Shown here in pieces: positions 27,068 through 39,062 of a stretch of DNA of 64,000 nucleotides. The notes below the pieces were generated by a model that worked only from the letters and a program-made list of their open reading frames with translations, was not told the origin of the DNA and searched no databases. Location: positions 1,426,001 through 1,490,000 of the forward strand of contig JAALGY010000010.1 in the NCBI GenBank assembly GCA_032358165.1, read 5' to 3'. How positions within the stretch are numbered: the first letter of the stretch is position 1; each line of letters starts with the position of its first letter. A program made the position numbers and the translations under genes. Source of the stretch: Diplosphaera chodatii. Lineage: Eukaryota > Chlorophyta > Trebouxiophyceae > Prasiolales > Stichococcaceae.

Positions 27068-28466
27068 CCTGCAAGGTTGCGATGGCCAATGTGTAGTTGG
27101 CAAACTTGAGGACTTGCAGCGCTGCAATGCACACTGCCAGAGCCAGCCCATGACGCCACGTCCCTTGCGCCAGGATGGTGTAGAAAGGCTGCACGCCTGC
27201 AAGGCTGCAAGCGCTGCCATCCCTATTGCGCCCGCTGTCGGCATTCAACCCAGGGCATGACAACCCCCAGCTGCGCTTACTCGTGGTCATCCACGATCCT
27301 GACAGCGCAGCACCACGTACAAGGAGCGGTGCTCCTGCTGCTGATGCCAAGGTGGCTGCGTGGCCTGCGAGCTGTGTTGAGTGATGTGGGGAACCGGATC
27401 ATGCAGGGCGCAAAAATGGTGCACAAGCACACCTTGGATGTCTCTGACGACGGCGAGCTTATCCGACTGAGGGCCCCATGCGTGCTGCTGAACGCTACCA
27501 AGGCTATATCACGCCACAGATACTGCTTTGGTCTGCTGCATTGAGTGCGTCGCTGTCGTCTGCTGCTGCTGGCGGCAGCGTGCAGACCTCCTCAATAAAA
27601 GCGTACAGCGTTGCAGTATGGGACTGCTGTTTTGCGCTTGGCGTTCAATGCCTGTGACAGCAGACAGAAGCCGGGGACAGGGCCTGATCCTAGTTTTCGA
27701 AGCTGCACTCTGTTGAGATCGCTCTGCAAGCAGCGCCAGACCCGAGCAGCTGTGTGCAACGACAGAGTGAGCACAGCGCAACAGGGTGCTGTCGGACGTG
27801 GCTCGGTTAGGTGCAGGACGTCAGCGCTTGTGCAAATGCCGCAGAGGAAGCTATGGTATCTGGCCGGGTCCGATGCTGATGGGAGTCCATACCAAAGTTT
27901 TGCTACGAGTGTCCGCCCCGACAGAGTGTTCAACCCGTGCAATTCTATGCTGCACAACATTGCACACTGCGATCGGGCACACGCGGCGGTGTTGCTGGTA
28001 CCAGCCATGCTTAGGCATCTTGTCACAGGCGGAAGGCGAGTTGCAGCGCTGCGCCATCTGACACCCATCAGCGAGGTCTGCATGCTTGTGCAGCTGAGCA
28101 TGACACATTGAAACATGTGTGTATCTCAATATGTCGCATTATCAAACTGTGTGACGGCAACAGCAAGAGTCTGCACGCGTGTGTTGCCTGCATGGATGAT
28201 ATCGACGTGGTGTGGGACCTGCCCTGCAGTTGGGTGTCGTAGCCGTTTCCCCATGCGCCTGCACAGAGGTCACGCATCAGGCAAGCGTGCTGCTTATAGC
28301 GCATGGTGTATCAAGCTGCACGCTGCTTGATATCAGGTGTGGCATCTGCAGAAATGATGTCCAGCAAGTCTGGCGCCATGTGCGCCTGCGAGTCTACATT
28401 AGCTGGATGACTCACGGTGACACGGTTGTAAACAGGGCAGCGTGTCAGCACATGGCTGGCCACCGC
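27068..28466. other. Divergent intergenic region, no gene seen
   Basis: Lies between the start of the cytidylyltransferase (-) and the frataxin-like gene (+). It should hold both promoters and the cytidylyltransferase 5' UTR exon. Frames such as 27592-28116 on the - strand show no family motif or codon bias. No repeat was recognised. Confidence 0.4.
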
Positions 28467-29772
28467 ATGCAGCTTACCAGCAGCACAGCAGGACGTTCAG
28501 CGTGGACTTCCCCGCGACGCTCGGGATCGATCCTGACAAGGTTGACGCGGAAGGAGGTGGGGTTCTTTGGAAGGTAGTGGCGGCCCTTTGCCCTTTGAGG
28601 CCTGTTCAGAGATGTATCTGCGCAGCGAGTGCACCAGTTGCTACCTGATAACTGGGACCCTACCAAGTGGGAGGTCGACCCCACCTGGTCCATCTACGCA
28701 GCATGATTATGGCTGTGGTCATTGGCAAGTAGGCAGTATGTGGCAAGGCGGTTGTGGCTCATGCGCACTGCTCACCGTGCTGCAGGCGAGCAGCAGGAGA
28801 TCGACATCGACCACTTCCATCGGACGGCCGACCTGACGATGGGGGAGCTGCTGATGAAGGTGGACGCATTCCTGAAGGAGCAGGGGGCGGACAAAAGCGC
28901 CGGCATGCGCGTCGACCTGACAGAAGGTACGCGCAGCATCGACTCGGCATACATGCTGCATGTCCCATGCTCTGTGGCACCTCTGCTCAGGGTGTGTCTT
29001 TCAGTCAACAGCAGCGTGGCCTGGTCCGAGCAGATTGGAATGTGCTGCAGTGTTGGTGCTGTCAACATATGGGGAACATTGCACACTCACCGCACCAGTT
29101 CTACCAAGCTCTAACACAAATTCTAGATCACTACATAATGCGCTGCAGGTGGTCTGGCACAGATAGGTCGGGGTATGCTGATCTTGCCCTGTGACACCGC
29201 AGGCAAGCTGCAAATACAGCTGGGCGAGGGGCGCGGGCTGCTGGTCTCGAAAGATCCCGAGGCGCGGCAGCTACACACCAGCGGCCTGGGCGGCGACGCC
29301 AACTACGTGCTCGTCGAGGAGTCGTCAGGCGTGCTGCAGACGTCCGGCACCGAGGGGCCCAGGTGCGCAGCGGGAGCTGATCGGAAGCAAATGGCTTGTG
29401 ACCAGATGAACGGCAGCGGCAATGTTTGCCTGCGCGTTCAGCGGCCGGCGGGATGGATATCCGCGACAGACGACGTGTCCTGATGCAAAGGACAGTAGGC
29501 TTCAGGATGCGTGCGACAGTGGGGCTGGCGCCACTGCTGGTCTTGGCCGTGGCAGGCTGTATATATCTTACGTAAGTGGTGCGGACAAGGCTACACACAG
29601 TCTCTGTAGCTGTGAGTCGGATGTTGTCTTGCTGCTGGGCTGCAGGTGGGCGTCCATTGCCGGCGGCAGCGACCTGCACGAGCTCGTCGAGGGCGAGCTG
29701 AAGGCAGCCACGGGGCAGGGCATTGATCTGGAGCCAGAGCCCCGCAGCGGCTATGGCCCAGATCCCACATAG
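28467..29772 (+). CDS. Frataxin-like protein, predicted mitochondrial
   Basis: Frataxin delivers iron or activates cysteine desulfurase in mitochondrial Fe-S assembly. ATG 28467 opens a classic mitochondrial presequence (MQLTSSTAGRSAWTSPRRSG then SILTRLTRKEVGFFG), donor AG|GTAGTG. A likely second exon near 28610 encodes VHQLLPDNWDPTKWEVDPTW; its downstream junction is unresolved. The next exon (about 28788-28926) encodes EIDIDHFHRTADLTMGELLM then KVDAFLKEQGADKSAGMRVD, matching the acidic first helix of frataxin. It joins in phase 1 to KLQIQLGEGRGLLVSKDPEA (strands 1-2), then ANYVLVEESSG and, across a phase-2 intron, RWASIAGGSDLHELVEGELK (last helix). It ends SGYGPDPT, TAG 29770-29772. The pattern fits frataxin/CyaY but is divergent: the usual Q-W strand motif is replaced by RQLHTSGLGG. 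Confidence 0.55.
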
Positions 29773-31200
29773 ACGCAGACTTGGTGGTGACACCTTCTGT
29801 GCGCATGCGAAAGACCCCATCGGGTTTGGATGATGCAACATAGGGACGTTTATTGGGGAACAGTGACTGTCGAAACACCTCGACTGAGGTCCTGCAGCAG
29901 GGCAGCTGAGGCTGGCTGAGGCACGATTCTATTGCCCGTACTTCTGCATGCTACGGTACCTGTTTGGCGGCAGTGCCGCCAAATTCCCGCGCTTAATGCC
30001 TCTCGTGAGCAGTTGGCCGGGGCTTCTATTGAAGGTCAAGACTCCGAGGGGAATACTAGAATAACAATTACATAACGCCTAAACCCTAACCCCTAAACAA
30101 AGCGTTTGAGCGTTTCTAGCCCGCTGAGACGCTAGCGCGACGCGCCACGCGGTTCAGCGTGGTCGATTTAGTCGAGTGGGACCGGCGAACTGTGTGGAAT
30201 GCACCACATGTGGTGCGGCGCCTCGCGGCGCGCTGTCTTTGGCCGGGACGATTATAAGATCATCAACCCCAAGTCTTGACCTGATTTAGCTGCTGCGGCA
30301 GTCGGCCAGGTGCAGACGCTTCCAGACCCAGCTTCCGCACTGCTACAACTTGTGTTTAGCTGATATCCTGGAGCTAACGACGCTTACATTTTTCTTTCCG
30401 GTGGGTTTGGGCGAGTTGAAGGCAGCCCTACATTCCACTTCTTCCACCTACAGCCCCAGGTAGGCGGTCTCACGTCAGTCTTGAGCAGCCTCCCATATGC
30501 CAGCAGCTGCTCAGTATCCATCCGTATGGCAGGCGGTCTGTGCGCTGCTGTCCCTGCTGCAGCTGGCCCTGTTGTTCCAGGCTGGATCCTTCAGCACCCA
30601 CATGCCAAGTCAACCCGCAGCCCGTTCACTCACAGCAGTCAGTGATGCCGCATGGCCTTCCACAAGGCCGAGCGCTGCATGTTGTTGTGCGAGAAGGAAC
30701 TTGGCCTGAGCAGAAACGAACCCCTTTCACTGGGGATCTGGCTGTTACAATCCTTCTTGTCTACAACAATGTTGCGTAACAGCTTGCCAACCCCATGCGT
30801 CCTTGATGCAGCTCAATGTAGTCATGGGAACCTGCTCATAGCTGTAGTTTTGGCTCTGATGTGGATCTTGCCGGGGATGTTGCAGTACCGCAGATTGCGC
30901 ACATCCACAGTGCTGTCACCGATGCACAGCAATGATGACATCCGCTCTCAACTCGACCGCTCATGTGCAGGCTCATAAGCGCTAGGGGCACTCGCTCGCA
31001 CATCTGCCGCCCTGCCTGCACGCCACACATCGGGCGCGGTGGGGTGCGGTTCTCTAGTAGCAGGGCAGGGGGGCAGCTCAGCTCCAACGTGTCAGCACAG
31101 CAGCCAAGGAGCTCGCCTAGAGCCACGCGTTGCAGCACAGCTGCCGCAGACGGCGTGCCACAGGAAGTCAGGGCAGCAGCAGCGGCAGGGAGCGGCAGCC
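29773..31200. other. Intergenic region with telomeric/telo-box motif; promoter of the DnaJ gene
   Basis: About 29880-30490 has almost no open frames and includes the motif at 30079-30098. 30490-31200 shows no family motif and probably contains the 5' UTR of the DnaJ gene. Confidence 0.4.
30079..30098 (-). promoter_or_regulatory. Telo-box-like / interstitial telomeric motif
   Basis: CCTAAACCCTAACCCCTAAA contains the plant telo-box core AAACCCTA. It lies about 1.1 kb upstream of the DnaJ start. Telo-boxes occur in promoters of growth-linked plant genes, but a chance or repair-derived telomeric insert is equally possible. Confidence 0.4.
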
Positions 31201-34200
31201 ATGGTGAAGGAGACGGGGTTCTACGATGCGCTGGGTGTGGCGCCTGATGCTACCGCCGCCGCCATCAAGAAGGCGTACTACGTGCAAGCTCGCAAGGTGG
31301 GGCACGTTTGTCAGTAGCAAACAGGGGTGGCGGTGCTTCAGCAGTGCATGGCGCAGGTTGGGTCAACACACGCAGCTGGTGATCGTGCATGACAGACGTG
31401 GAGTGGTTGGGGATTTGGGTGGAGTGGGTGTGAGTGGTGGGTGCAGGGTCTTTCACCTGCTGATAATAAATTAGTTCGGATGCGTAGCTACATCCTGCAG
31501 CCATCAAGAATCATGTTCCCCGCAGCCACGCCGGAGGCTGCCTCTAGTTATGGGTGTCCTGCGCTGCTCATTGTCGAAGCTGCATCTCAGCAGCATCTGT
31601 ACGAGCCATCCGCCAGCCCATAGTCCCACAGCAGTGCCTCATCAGCTCAGCACAGCCGTTATGCTGCCACAGGTGCACCCGGACAAGAACCCTAATGACC
31701 CGGGCGCCGCCGCCAAGTTCCAGGCGCTGGGCGAGGCGTACCAAGTGCTGTCGGACCCCGCGCAGCGCGAGCAGTGAGTGCCTGACACCATGACATTTAC
31801 TGTCCTGCTCTACCTGCGTGTGTTTGTGTGATGGGTGCATGTCCACAATCGCCACGGCAAGCAGACAACAGAACCCGCAAACTTTGCTGCGTGGACGAGC
31901 CTCGCGTATGCATCTTCTCTTGGCTTTGCTACCTGCTAGCAGAGCTGTGGCAAAGGGCCGCAGCCACGGTTGCTGTCACACGTCAGCACCTTGAGGCGGG
32001 TGTGACCTAAACCCTGACATTAAAGGTCGCCCCGCGTGCCACGTGCAGGTACGACCGCAACGGCAAGGCGGCGGTGCTGGAGGCGGCCAACGTGGTGGAT
32101 CCTGCCACCGTCTTCGGCATGGCCTTCGGCTCCGACGTGTTTGAGGACTACGTGGGTCAGCTCGCGCTGGCGACGCTGGCGTCGCTGGGCTATGAGGGCG
32201 GCGGCAATCCCACTACGGATGCGGCCTTCCACGCCAAGCTGCAGGCGCTGCAGCAGGTGCGCACATTATATCAACAGTGAAAAATGGAAACAAACACACT
32301 AATTTAATTCAGTAGGATTTTATCTTTAAGCTGCCCTTGCGCGCCTGGCTGCATGGAGGAAGATCTGTGGAGGCTGTGCCCTCATCGGTGTTTGGGCTGG
32401 GAAGCCTGACATACCTGCAGAGGCTGCCGCCAGTGGGTGCTGTCTTTGCTGTGGGGCTTTATGGTACATAGAGCCGGTGCAGCAGATGTGGACCCCAGCA
32501 CCAAGCTATTGCGAACGCTGCTACTTGTCAAAATGTCCAGGGTGCACTGATCGTCCTCACCGTTGACCACACTGCCCCAGCCGCCGACAGCTGTGAGGCA
32601 GTTTCTGGAGAGCAGCTCAACAGCAGGGCTTATGGTAGGTTGGCGCCAGGCCAATGCTGATTGTCAGCAATCTGCTGGCATACTGCAGCAACGCGTGGGC
32701 AAGCTGGAGGCGCTGCTGAAGACGCGCATCGCAAGGTATGTGGAGGGCGACAAGGAGGGCTTCAAGGCCTGGGCGCAGGCCGAGGCGGAGAAGCTGTCCG
32801 ACGCGGCGTTTGGCGAGGCCATGCTGCACACCATCGGGTGGGCAGACCTTCTCGCTGACCAGCACAGACAGCAGGAGTCGTCTGGACTCCGTGCCAGAGG
32901 CTGGCTTGGCATCAGGCAACGTTCACGGCTGAGGAGTTTGCAGGCACAGTGTTGCTGTCGCAAGGGCTGCAGTGTGCCCTTCGGATCTCGCTGGTGGCCT
33001 GTTGCCGACTGCAAAGGCACAGATCGTCTCTCGCGCCTCTGTGTGTACGTCTGTACACGAAGCCACAGCACACCACACCACCAGCTGATCGTCAGGTGCC
33101 GTCTTGAATACACCAACAAACCCTAAACCCTCAGTGCTGGTGTCCTGCCCGCAGGTACATCTACGAGCGGCGGGGGCGCATGTACGCGGGCGCGGGCCTG
33201 GGGTCGGCGGTGGAGTGGATGCGCGCCAAGGGGCACGGCGTCAAGTCGCAGGTCACCGCCGCTAGTGGCGCCGCCAGCATCCTGGTCATGCAGGCCAACG
33301 CCAAGAAGCAGTACCAGGTGCGGGGGCGTTTTGTCAGGTGCTGCATGCTTTCAACATGTGACCCGCACCAGCAGCAGTGTCCCGAAGGAAGGCAGCACGC
33401 AAGGCAGCGTTTTGCGACCGCTATGTGAGCTAGACTGTGACAAGCGGCTCCCTTGAGCAGCCCTCAGTCTGGCCCTGAACACCACCAACATCGATGTATG
33501 ACTGCGCTTTTGCTGCTGGGTCAGCAGCGCTGCTGGCGGTTTTCAACCACTTCTCGGACCACTGCCGAGAAGGTATCCGTCCTGAGCGAGTCGGATGGCA
33601 CGTGGCCCACGAGCAGCTGGAAGTGACCATGCATCCCGCGCTGAGTGTGGATCTTGCTGGCCGCAGGTCACCGGCAACGCGGACGCGGCAGCGCAGTACC
33701 TGCTGGACCAGTCCGCCGCGATGATGCAGTCGCTGTGGAAGATCAACGTGGTGGACATCGAGAACACGCTGGAGGTGCCGCCCGCTGCTTCATGAACTTT
33801 GTGTGCTGTGCTCCGCCCCACCTTGGTGGCCCCTCTGCAGCCTCCCGCCTTCTGCGCCCCGGTGCTGTTCAATGGCAGCAGCAGGCTGCAGGCTTTGCTC
33901 CTCCTCCGCACAACGACTGGAGCGTCAAAGGCTGTTGGTTCAGAGTCCGATTTCTGCCATAGCAGCTGACAGCAGTCCATACTGACAGGCAGGGGCCTCA
34001 TGCGCTCTGCAGGCGGTGTGCGCGCACGTGTGCCAGGAGCCGGGGCAGCCGGCCAGGGTGCTCAAGGCGCGGGCGGCGGCGCTGCGCTCCCTGGGCGTCA
34101 TCTTCCAGGTGACCTTTAACAGTCACATGTGTGACCATTACCAGTGTCGCTGGAAAAGCTTGGCTGGGGGGACAGGACGTGGCCAGAGCACAGGGCATCC

Positions 34201-35382
34201 TGGCTACGGGCATCTGCATGGGTGGCCTGCATTTTCGGTCGTCCGACGATGGCCGGTGCATTGTTGGATGTCCCCATTTGTGACATCCTGGACCCGCTGA
34301 TATTTGTGCTGTTATGCTGGTTCAGGGGGCCAAGGCAAAGTATCAGCGCACCAACAGCCTGCGCATGCCCCAAGGTGAGAGCCTCCGCCCCTCTTGTAGC
34401 TGCGTTTGCTGTGCTCATGTGCTGAAGCGCCCGCGCCGTCCGCGCCTGCATCCTTGCTGCTGCTCCTTGTGTTCCTATATCGTACGCCCTAAGCAAGCGC
34501 CGCTGCCGTGTTGCCATCCTGCTACATTCGCACTGCCGTCAGCAGCAGCACGCATCAGCAGAACAACAGAAGATTCGCGGCCCATGGTGCCCACAGCAAT
34601 GCATGCGCTGCCTGCACAGATGGGCACCCGGGAAAGCAGCTGTGAGGGACAGCCGCCCGCCTCCCAAGCAGGGGCTGCATTGCACTTGCACCACACCAGC
34701 AGCAGCAGTCAGCACAGCGGCAGCGCAGCGCAGCCTATATGCAAGCAGCACGGCGGCGCATGCAGGAATCTCAGCTGCACCATAGTTTCCCGGCGGCTCA
34801 GATGGGTGTTATTGGCCGCATTCAGGTCCTGGCGGCGGGGTGCCAGGGGGCGGGGTGCCAGGCGGCGCCAGGGCAGGGTTTGGCGGCGGCTTCCCCACGC
34901 GGCCGCAGCAGCAGCCGCAGCCGCAGCACGCCCCGTACCAGCAGCCGGCGGGGCGGTGGCAGCCGCAGCAGCCGCCGCAGTACGGCGCCAGCTGGCGGGC
35001 GCCGCCGGGGTACGCCCCTGCGCCGCCCCAGGGCTGGGGGGCCTCGCCGCCTGGCTACGCCCCTGCGACACAGCCGCAGCAGCATCAGCATCAGTACCAG
35101 CGTTCAGGCGCTCAGTTCGGCGGGACCCCGCAGCAGCCGCCGCATCAGCAGCAGCATGGGTATGGGGGAGGCCACCATTTCGGCAGCCAGCAGCAGCAGC
35201 AGCCGCCGCCGCCCTCGGGCGTCGGCGGCGGGGGTGTCAGGGGACCAGCCCCATCACAGGCGGACATCCGGCAGATGACAGAGCCGCAGCTGCGGGACTT
35301 TATCAGGGCGCGCAACCCGGGAGCGGACACGCTGGACATGACGCACGCCGACATGCTGGCAGTGGCGCAGGCTATGGCCTAG
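31201..35382 (+). CDS. DnaJ (Hsp40) co-chaperone with DnaJ-X domain and Gln/Pro/Gly-rich C-terminus
   Basis: J-domain proteins stimulate Hsp70 ATPase. ATG 31201 begins [20 protein letters not shown], the canonical start of plant DnaJ-X proteins (MVKET.FYD.LGV). Exon 2 carries the HPD motif ([20 protein letters not shown] then [14 protein letters not shown]). The X domain follows: [128 protein letters not shown]. The last exon (about 34840-35382) is low complexity (Gln/Pro/Gly/Tyr: [37 protein letters not shown]), then a conserved-looking helical end ([20 protein letters not shown] ... LAVAQAMA). TAG 35380-35382. At least nine exons; a telomere-type motif lies in one intron. Predicted cytosolic or nuclear. 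Confidence 0.9.
33118..33132 (-). repeat. Telomere-type motif in an intron of the DnaJ gene
   Basis: AAACCCTAAACCCT, two units, lies just before the acceptor of the exon starting [12 protein letters not shown]. Confidence 0.55.
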
Positions 35383-36177
35383 TGCTTGCGGTGTGCAGAT
35401 CGTCTGTGGGGGTACATCTCTGGGGTATATCTTGGGGTTGGCAATTCTGAGGCGAACTAGCTTCTTGTTTTGCTGCAGTTTGAACGTTTTGCTCGCTCTG
35501 GGGCACATGGTGACGACGGTCCTCAGGCTGCTGTACAAGTCATCGCATGTGATTAACAATACTAGAAGGGGTCTGGATCTGCCATTCTGTATATCGGCGC
35601 AAGGCCACTACCTACTACTACGGATCTGTCAAATAACCGTCAATTGGCTCATTCAACTCTATGAACTGGTCATCAACTCAAACTGCATCCGACCACTTCT
35701 TGCTGTTCGGGCCTGAGTATACAGCTGCCATATCTGATGTCATGTCGTCCGATGCCAGTCAGCCCGTTGGAACTCGAACCCCAAGTCATTGCTGCGCTCT
35801 GACGCTCGTCGGCGCCATCAGCATGAGGACCTACTGTAGCAGGTCTTGTCAAATTCTGCCGGACTGACACCACGCTGCCCTGTGCCGCAGCCAGTTTCGC
35901 TGCTGTTGGAGTGAAGCATCGGGGCCTGCCTTCACGCACGCTGCTCCACATCCAGCAGGTGTCCTTTGCAGCTTGCAGCATCCCTGCGGCTGGAGCTGCA
36001 TCAGTGGTGTCCCCTGATACGAATCTCTGGGCTGTGCGCATCCTTTGCAAATGCTTGTTGAGACTTAGGATATTTTCTGTAACTTTTAGTTCCCTATTCT
36101 GGACGTGCTATGGGACTATGCAGTTGCTACTGTGGCCGCTTCGCCAGACTGCTATCACACTGGGGCCGGTGCCCTCG
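35383..36177. other. Convergent 3' region, no gene seen
   Basis: Lies between the stop of the DnaJ gene (+) and the stop of the gene at 36178 (-). It should hold both 3' UTRs. Two tRNA-like GGTTCGAGT strings on the - strand near 35776 and 36270 were examined and rejected. Confidence 0.4.
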
Positions 36178-37718
36178 TCACTTCTTCCGCTTCCCCTTGC
36201 CCTTTCTCTTGCGCTGCCCGCCGCGCTGCTCTGCAGGCCTGCATGCCAGAACACCTCGGCCATGTGTGGACTCGAACCGATGTGCCTGGGTGCGGGCCGC
36301 ATCGCACTGGGTGCACAGCCCGACGCAAGACCATGATGTATGGCGACAATGCATTACACTGCCAATGCAGCCCCACGCTGTGTGTGTGTGCAGGGTCTGC
36401 ACGGCACAGCACAGCCATGAGACGATACGACGCCTTGCAAGGCATGCAAGCCGTTGCATTGCACTGAAGACCGCCGTCCAGCTCTGCACCTAGCATGCGG
36501 TGGCGGCTGTGCCGGCGCTACAGGTGCAGAACCAGGCGCCACATCCAGGTACGCGCCCGGCTGCTGGGGGCTGCTCAGGCTGCCGCTGCCTGTACCACCT
36601 GCCGTGACACAAGACATGGTGAGCGCCCAGCACTGGCCAGCCTCGCGGGAGACGTCGCTGTCGCACAAAAGATTGCGTGTGGTTGCTGCAAGCTCGCCAA
36701 GGCAGTGGACGTGCTGCTGGACGGACTACACAAGGGGTGGCAGCGGTCGTGTGATCTGGTGAGCACACGGCCACAACGACCAAAGGGCCGCAGCCATTCC
36801 GAGGGGCTGTCTCTGTCATCCTGCTGCCCCTGCTCCCTTCACTTCAGTTTGTGTTTGGATCAGAGACTGCCGTCCCTCACCTGATGAGCTGTCAGCCAGC
36901 TGGGCTGCCGACGCTGTAGCTGCCGCTGAGGGCTCTGCTGCAACCGAGGCACCTGCTGCCGGCTGCGCCGCCGCCGCCGCCGCAGCGGAGCTCCGCTGCA
37001 GGGCAGCCTCGCCAGCGGCGCGCGATGCTGATGGCCTGGGCGCAGGCTTCCGCTGCCGCTGCTTCCCGCTGCCGCCGCTGCTTGGGCCGCGCCCGCGGCC
37101 TCTCTTCAGTATATCCGTAACGCCCAGCGCCTGCGCACCAGTGCCACGCCATATTAGATACATTTGTACCATACGAACGTCTGATGCACGGAGCACAATG
37201 AAGCTCCAGAGTCACCGATCAGCACACCGCGTCGTATCTATCTTATTACCGATTCAACTGGCCAAAAGGAACCCAGACCTGCAGGCGGGCTGCGATTGCG
37301 CCGCTGATGCGGCCTAGCAGCGAATCCGGTCGCTGGGGTGTCTGCAGCCGCTTTTGCCGTGCGCTGTGGCGCGCCCACAGCGCAGTAAGCACCGCCGCCG
37401 CCAGCGCCGCGACTGTCTTGGAGCCTGCGCCACGCTCGGTCTGCTGTGAACATTCAAATGAACACATCGCACAGGCTGCAGTTCCGGACGTCACATCTTT
37501 TGGCGGAGCAAAGCACAGTCTCCAGCGCAAACATGCTGCGATGAACGTCCCAGCTGAGATCAGGGTGCTGGCCTCCTGCACAGCTGCCCACCTGCCGCCA
37601 ACTGCCAGACGCCGGCCTCGATGGGGCGCGGGTGCACACGGGCCGCCCGCCTGGGCTGTCTTGCCGCCGCGGCCTCCGCCAGCCGCTGGCGCTCATGCAC
37701 CTCGACGCTCCAGCCCAT
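36178..37718 (-). CDS. Unknown small protein with one hydrophobic segment and Lys/Arg-rich C-terminus
   Basis: Not recognised. ATG 37718 opens an exon with good codon bias (MGWSVEVHERQRLAEAAAAR then QPRRAARVHPRPIEAGVWQ). Its junction to the next exon is unresolved and a small exon may lie near 37.5-37.6 kb. The next firm exon (about 37438-37278) encodes a hydrophobic helix (TVAALAAAVLTALWA) followed by RHSARQKRLQ and LLGRISGAIAARLQ. It joins in phase 0 to an exon near 37129-36888 (LGVTDILKRGRGRGPSSGGS, then an Ala/Ser/Pro-rich stretch to LADSSS). That ends at a strong donor CAG|GTGAGG and joins in phase 1 to the last exon (about 36233-36178), QRGGQRKRKGKGKRKK and TGA. Probably a single-pass membrane protein with a basic, RNA- or lipid-binding-like tail. 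Confidence 0.5.
36630..36765 (+). other. Possible + strand exon inside an intron of the 36178-37718 gene
   Basis: The stretch reads LAGDVAVAQKIACGCCKLAK then AVDVLLDGLHKGWQRSCDL with mostly G/C third positions and a donor-like CTG|GTGAGC. I find no convincing partner exons, start or stop, so it may be a shadow or part of a nested gene. Confidence 0.25.
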
Positions 37719-39062
37719 GACGGTGGCTTGTCTGCATCAATGCACGGTTCTGGATTGAAAAGGGAGCCTGCCATCACCCTCAAGTGCGGCGGTGCTGAAC
37801 ACCCGACATCAGCGGCACAGCGCATGCTTGTGCGCGCCCGATGTGTTTCACGACGGCTGGCATGCGGATTCAGACACTGGGCGGTATGGGCGCGTGCCAA
37901 GCGGTGAGCCTCTTCCAATTGGACAGGGCACGTGGCACACTCACCTGCAGTGGCTGGATCACGTTCGGCCCGCGATTGGGAGACGGCAAGCGGACAGCAC
38001 CCGAAGACTATGTCTATGCTACATGTAGATTGTGGTCAGCCGGTCAATCAGTGTGCTGCGTGCAGTTTGAAAGGGTGCATGGCCTGTACTATGATCTGCA
38101 GCAGATGTCAGTGCTGTCGGCTGCCTGCTTTGACGGCAATGCCATAAGCAGTTGGAGACGGCGTCTGAACGGCAATGTGGCTGATTGCAATGCAGGCACA
38201 CAACTTGCGCATGGTCACCTGCACACACACACACAGTCGAGCTGGAAAGCAGGGTTTTGCGGCCGTCGAGCCATAATACCCAGGGTAAACCCGTAAACAT
38301 GGGAGCCACCGTCATCCACCATTTACACCATGTAGGTCTCCTGACAATCTTTGCGTCGTCCCTGATGACCACGCACATTTCTCGCACGGTTTCTGCAGCA
38401 GATTGGTTCGACAGCGTTTGGCAGCCACTGCACCGTGCATGCTTCTTCACCCCAGCCCACCACTTCACTGACGCACATGCAGCGGCAGCTTACCACTGGA
38501 TTGCCCCATACTGTACCGCATGGTTTGCACAGCACATGGTCATGCTGGCCAGCCGGCCATGGCTGGGTGGGCTGTGATGATGGGGGCAGCCAGCAAGCTG
38601 GCGGCGCCCTGGCAGCTTGCTGCAAAAGGTACGTTAGTGAAAGCAAGTGAACGAAGTATTCGGCTTATTGCCTCTCCTGCTGTATGCTGCGGTGCGTGCT
38701 GACGACTGCATTGTGCATTCTTTTGCTCAAAGATCAACCTGCACAGGACAGCGTGCAAGCTGCGGCATCAGCGTCAGGCACATGCAAGCCGACGACGTGA
38801 CTGCTGCACTGCTGCAATTCAGTCATTGTACTGGTACGTAGCACGCGACGTACTTCACACATCGACGCCTGCTCTCTGCACAAGAGTTGGGTGGGACTGT
38901 TTGTACTTTAAATGGTACAGCTTCAGGTCAGCAGCCTCAACTAGACCCAAGAAGCTCCGGCATTACTAAAGTGCTAGCTGGCACAGTGTAAACGCCAACA
39001 CACAAACCTCAGGTCGGCAGAAATTGAGAATCTGCAAGCTTATCGACCGGTACACACTAGTC
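37719..39062. other. Upstream part of duplication unit 1, no firm gene
   Basis: From about 37770 this DNA is repeated in unit 2 (from about 45908). It contains the block at 38500-38625, near-identical to 47550-47675, whose + strand reads MAGWAVMMGAASKLAAPWQL up to a donor-like AAAAG|GTACGT. No complete gene could be built. The right end is the promoter of gene A and is almost identical to that of gene B. Confidence 0.4.

Noticed and set aside
35755..35800. tRNA-like GGGGTTCGAGTTCC on the - strand
   Set aside because: T-arm pairing is imperfect and no matching acceptor, D or anticodon stems were found.
36250..36320. tRNA-like CGGTTCGAGTCC on the - strand
   Set aside because: The flanks do not pair into a T stem and no cloverleaf could be drawn.
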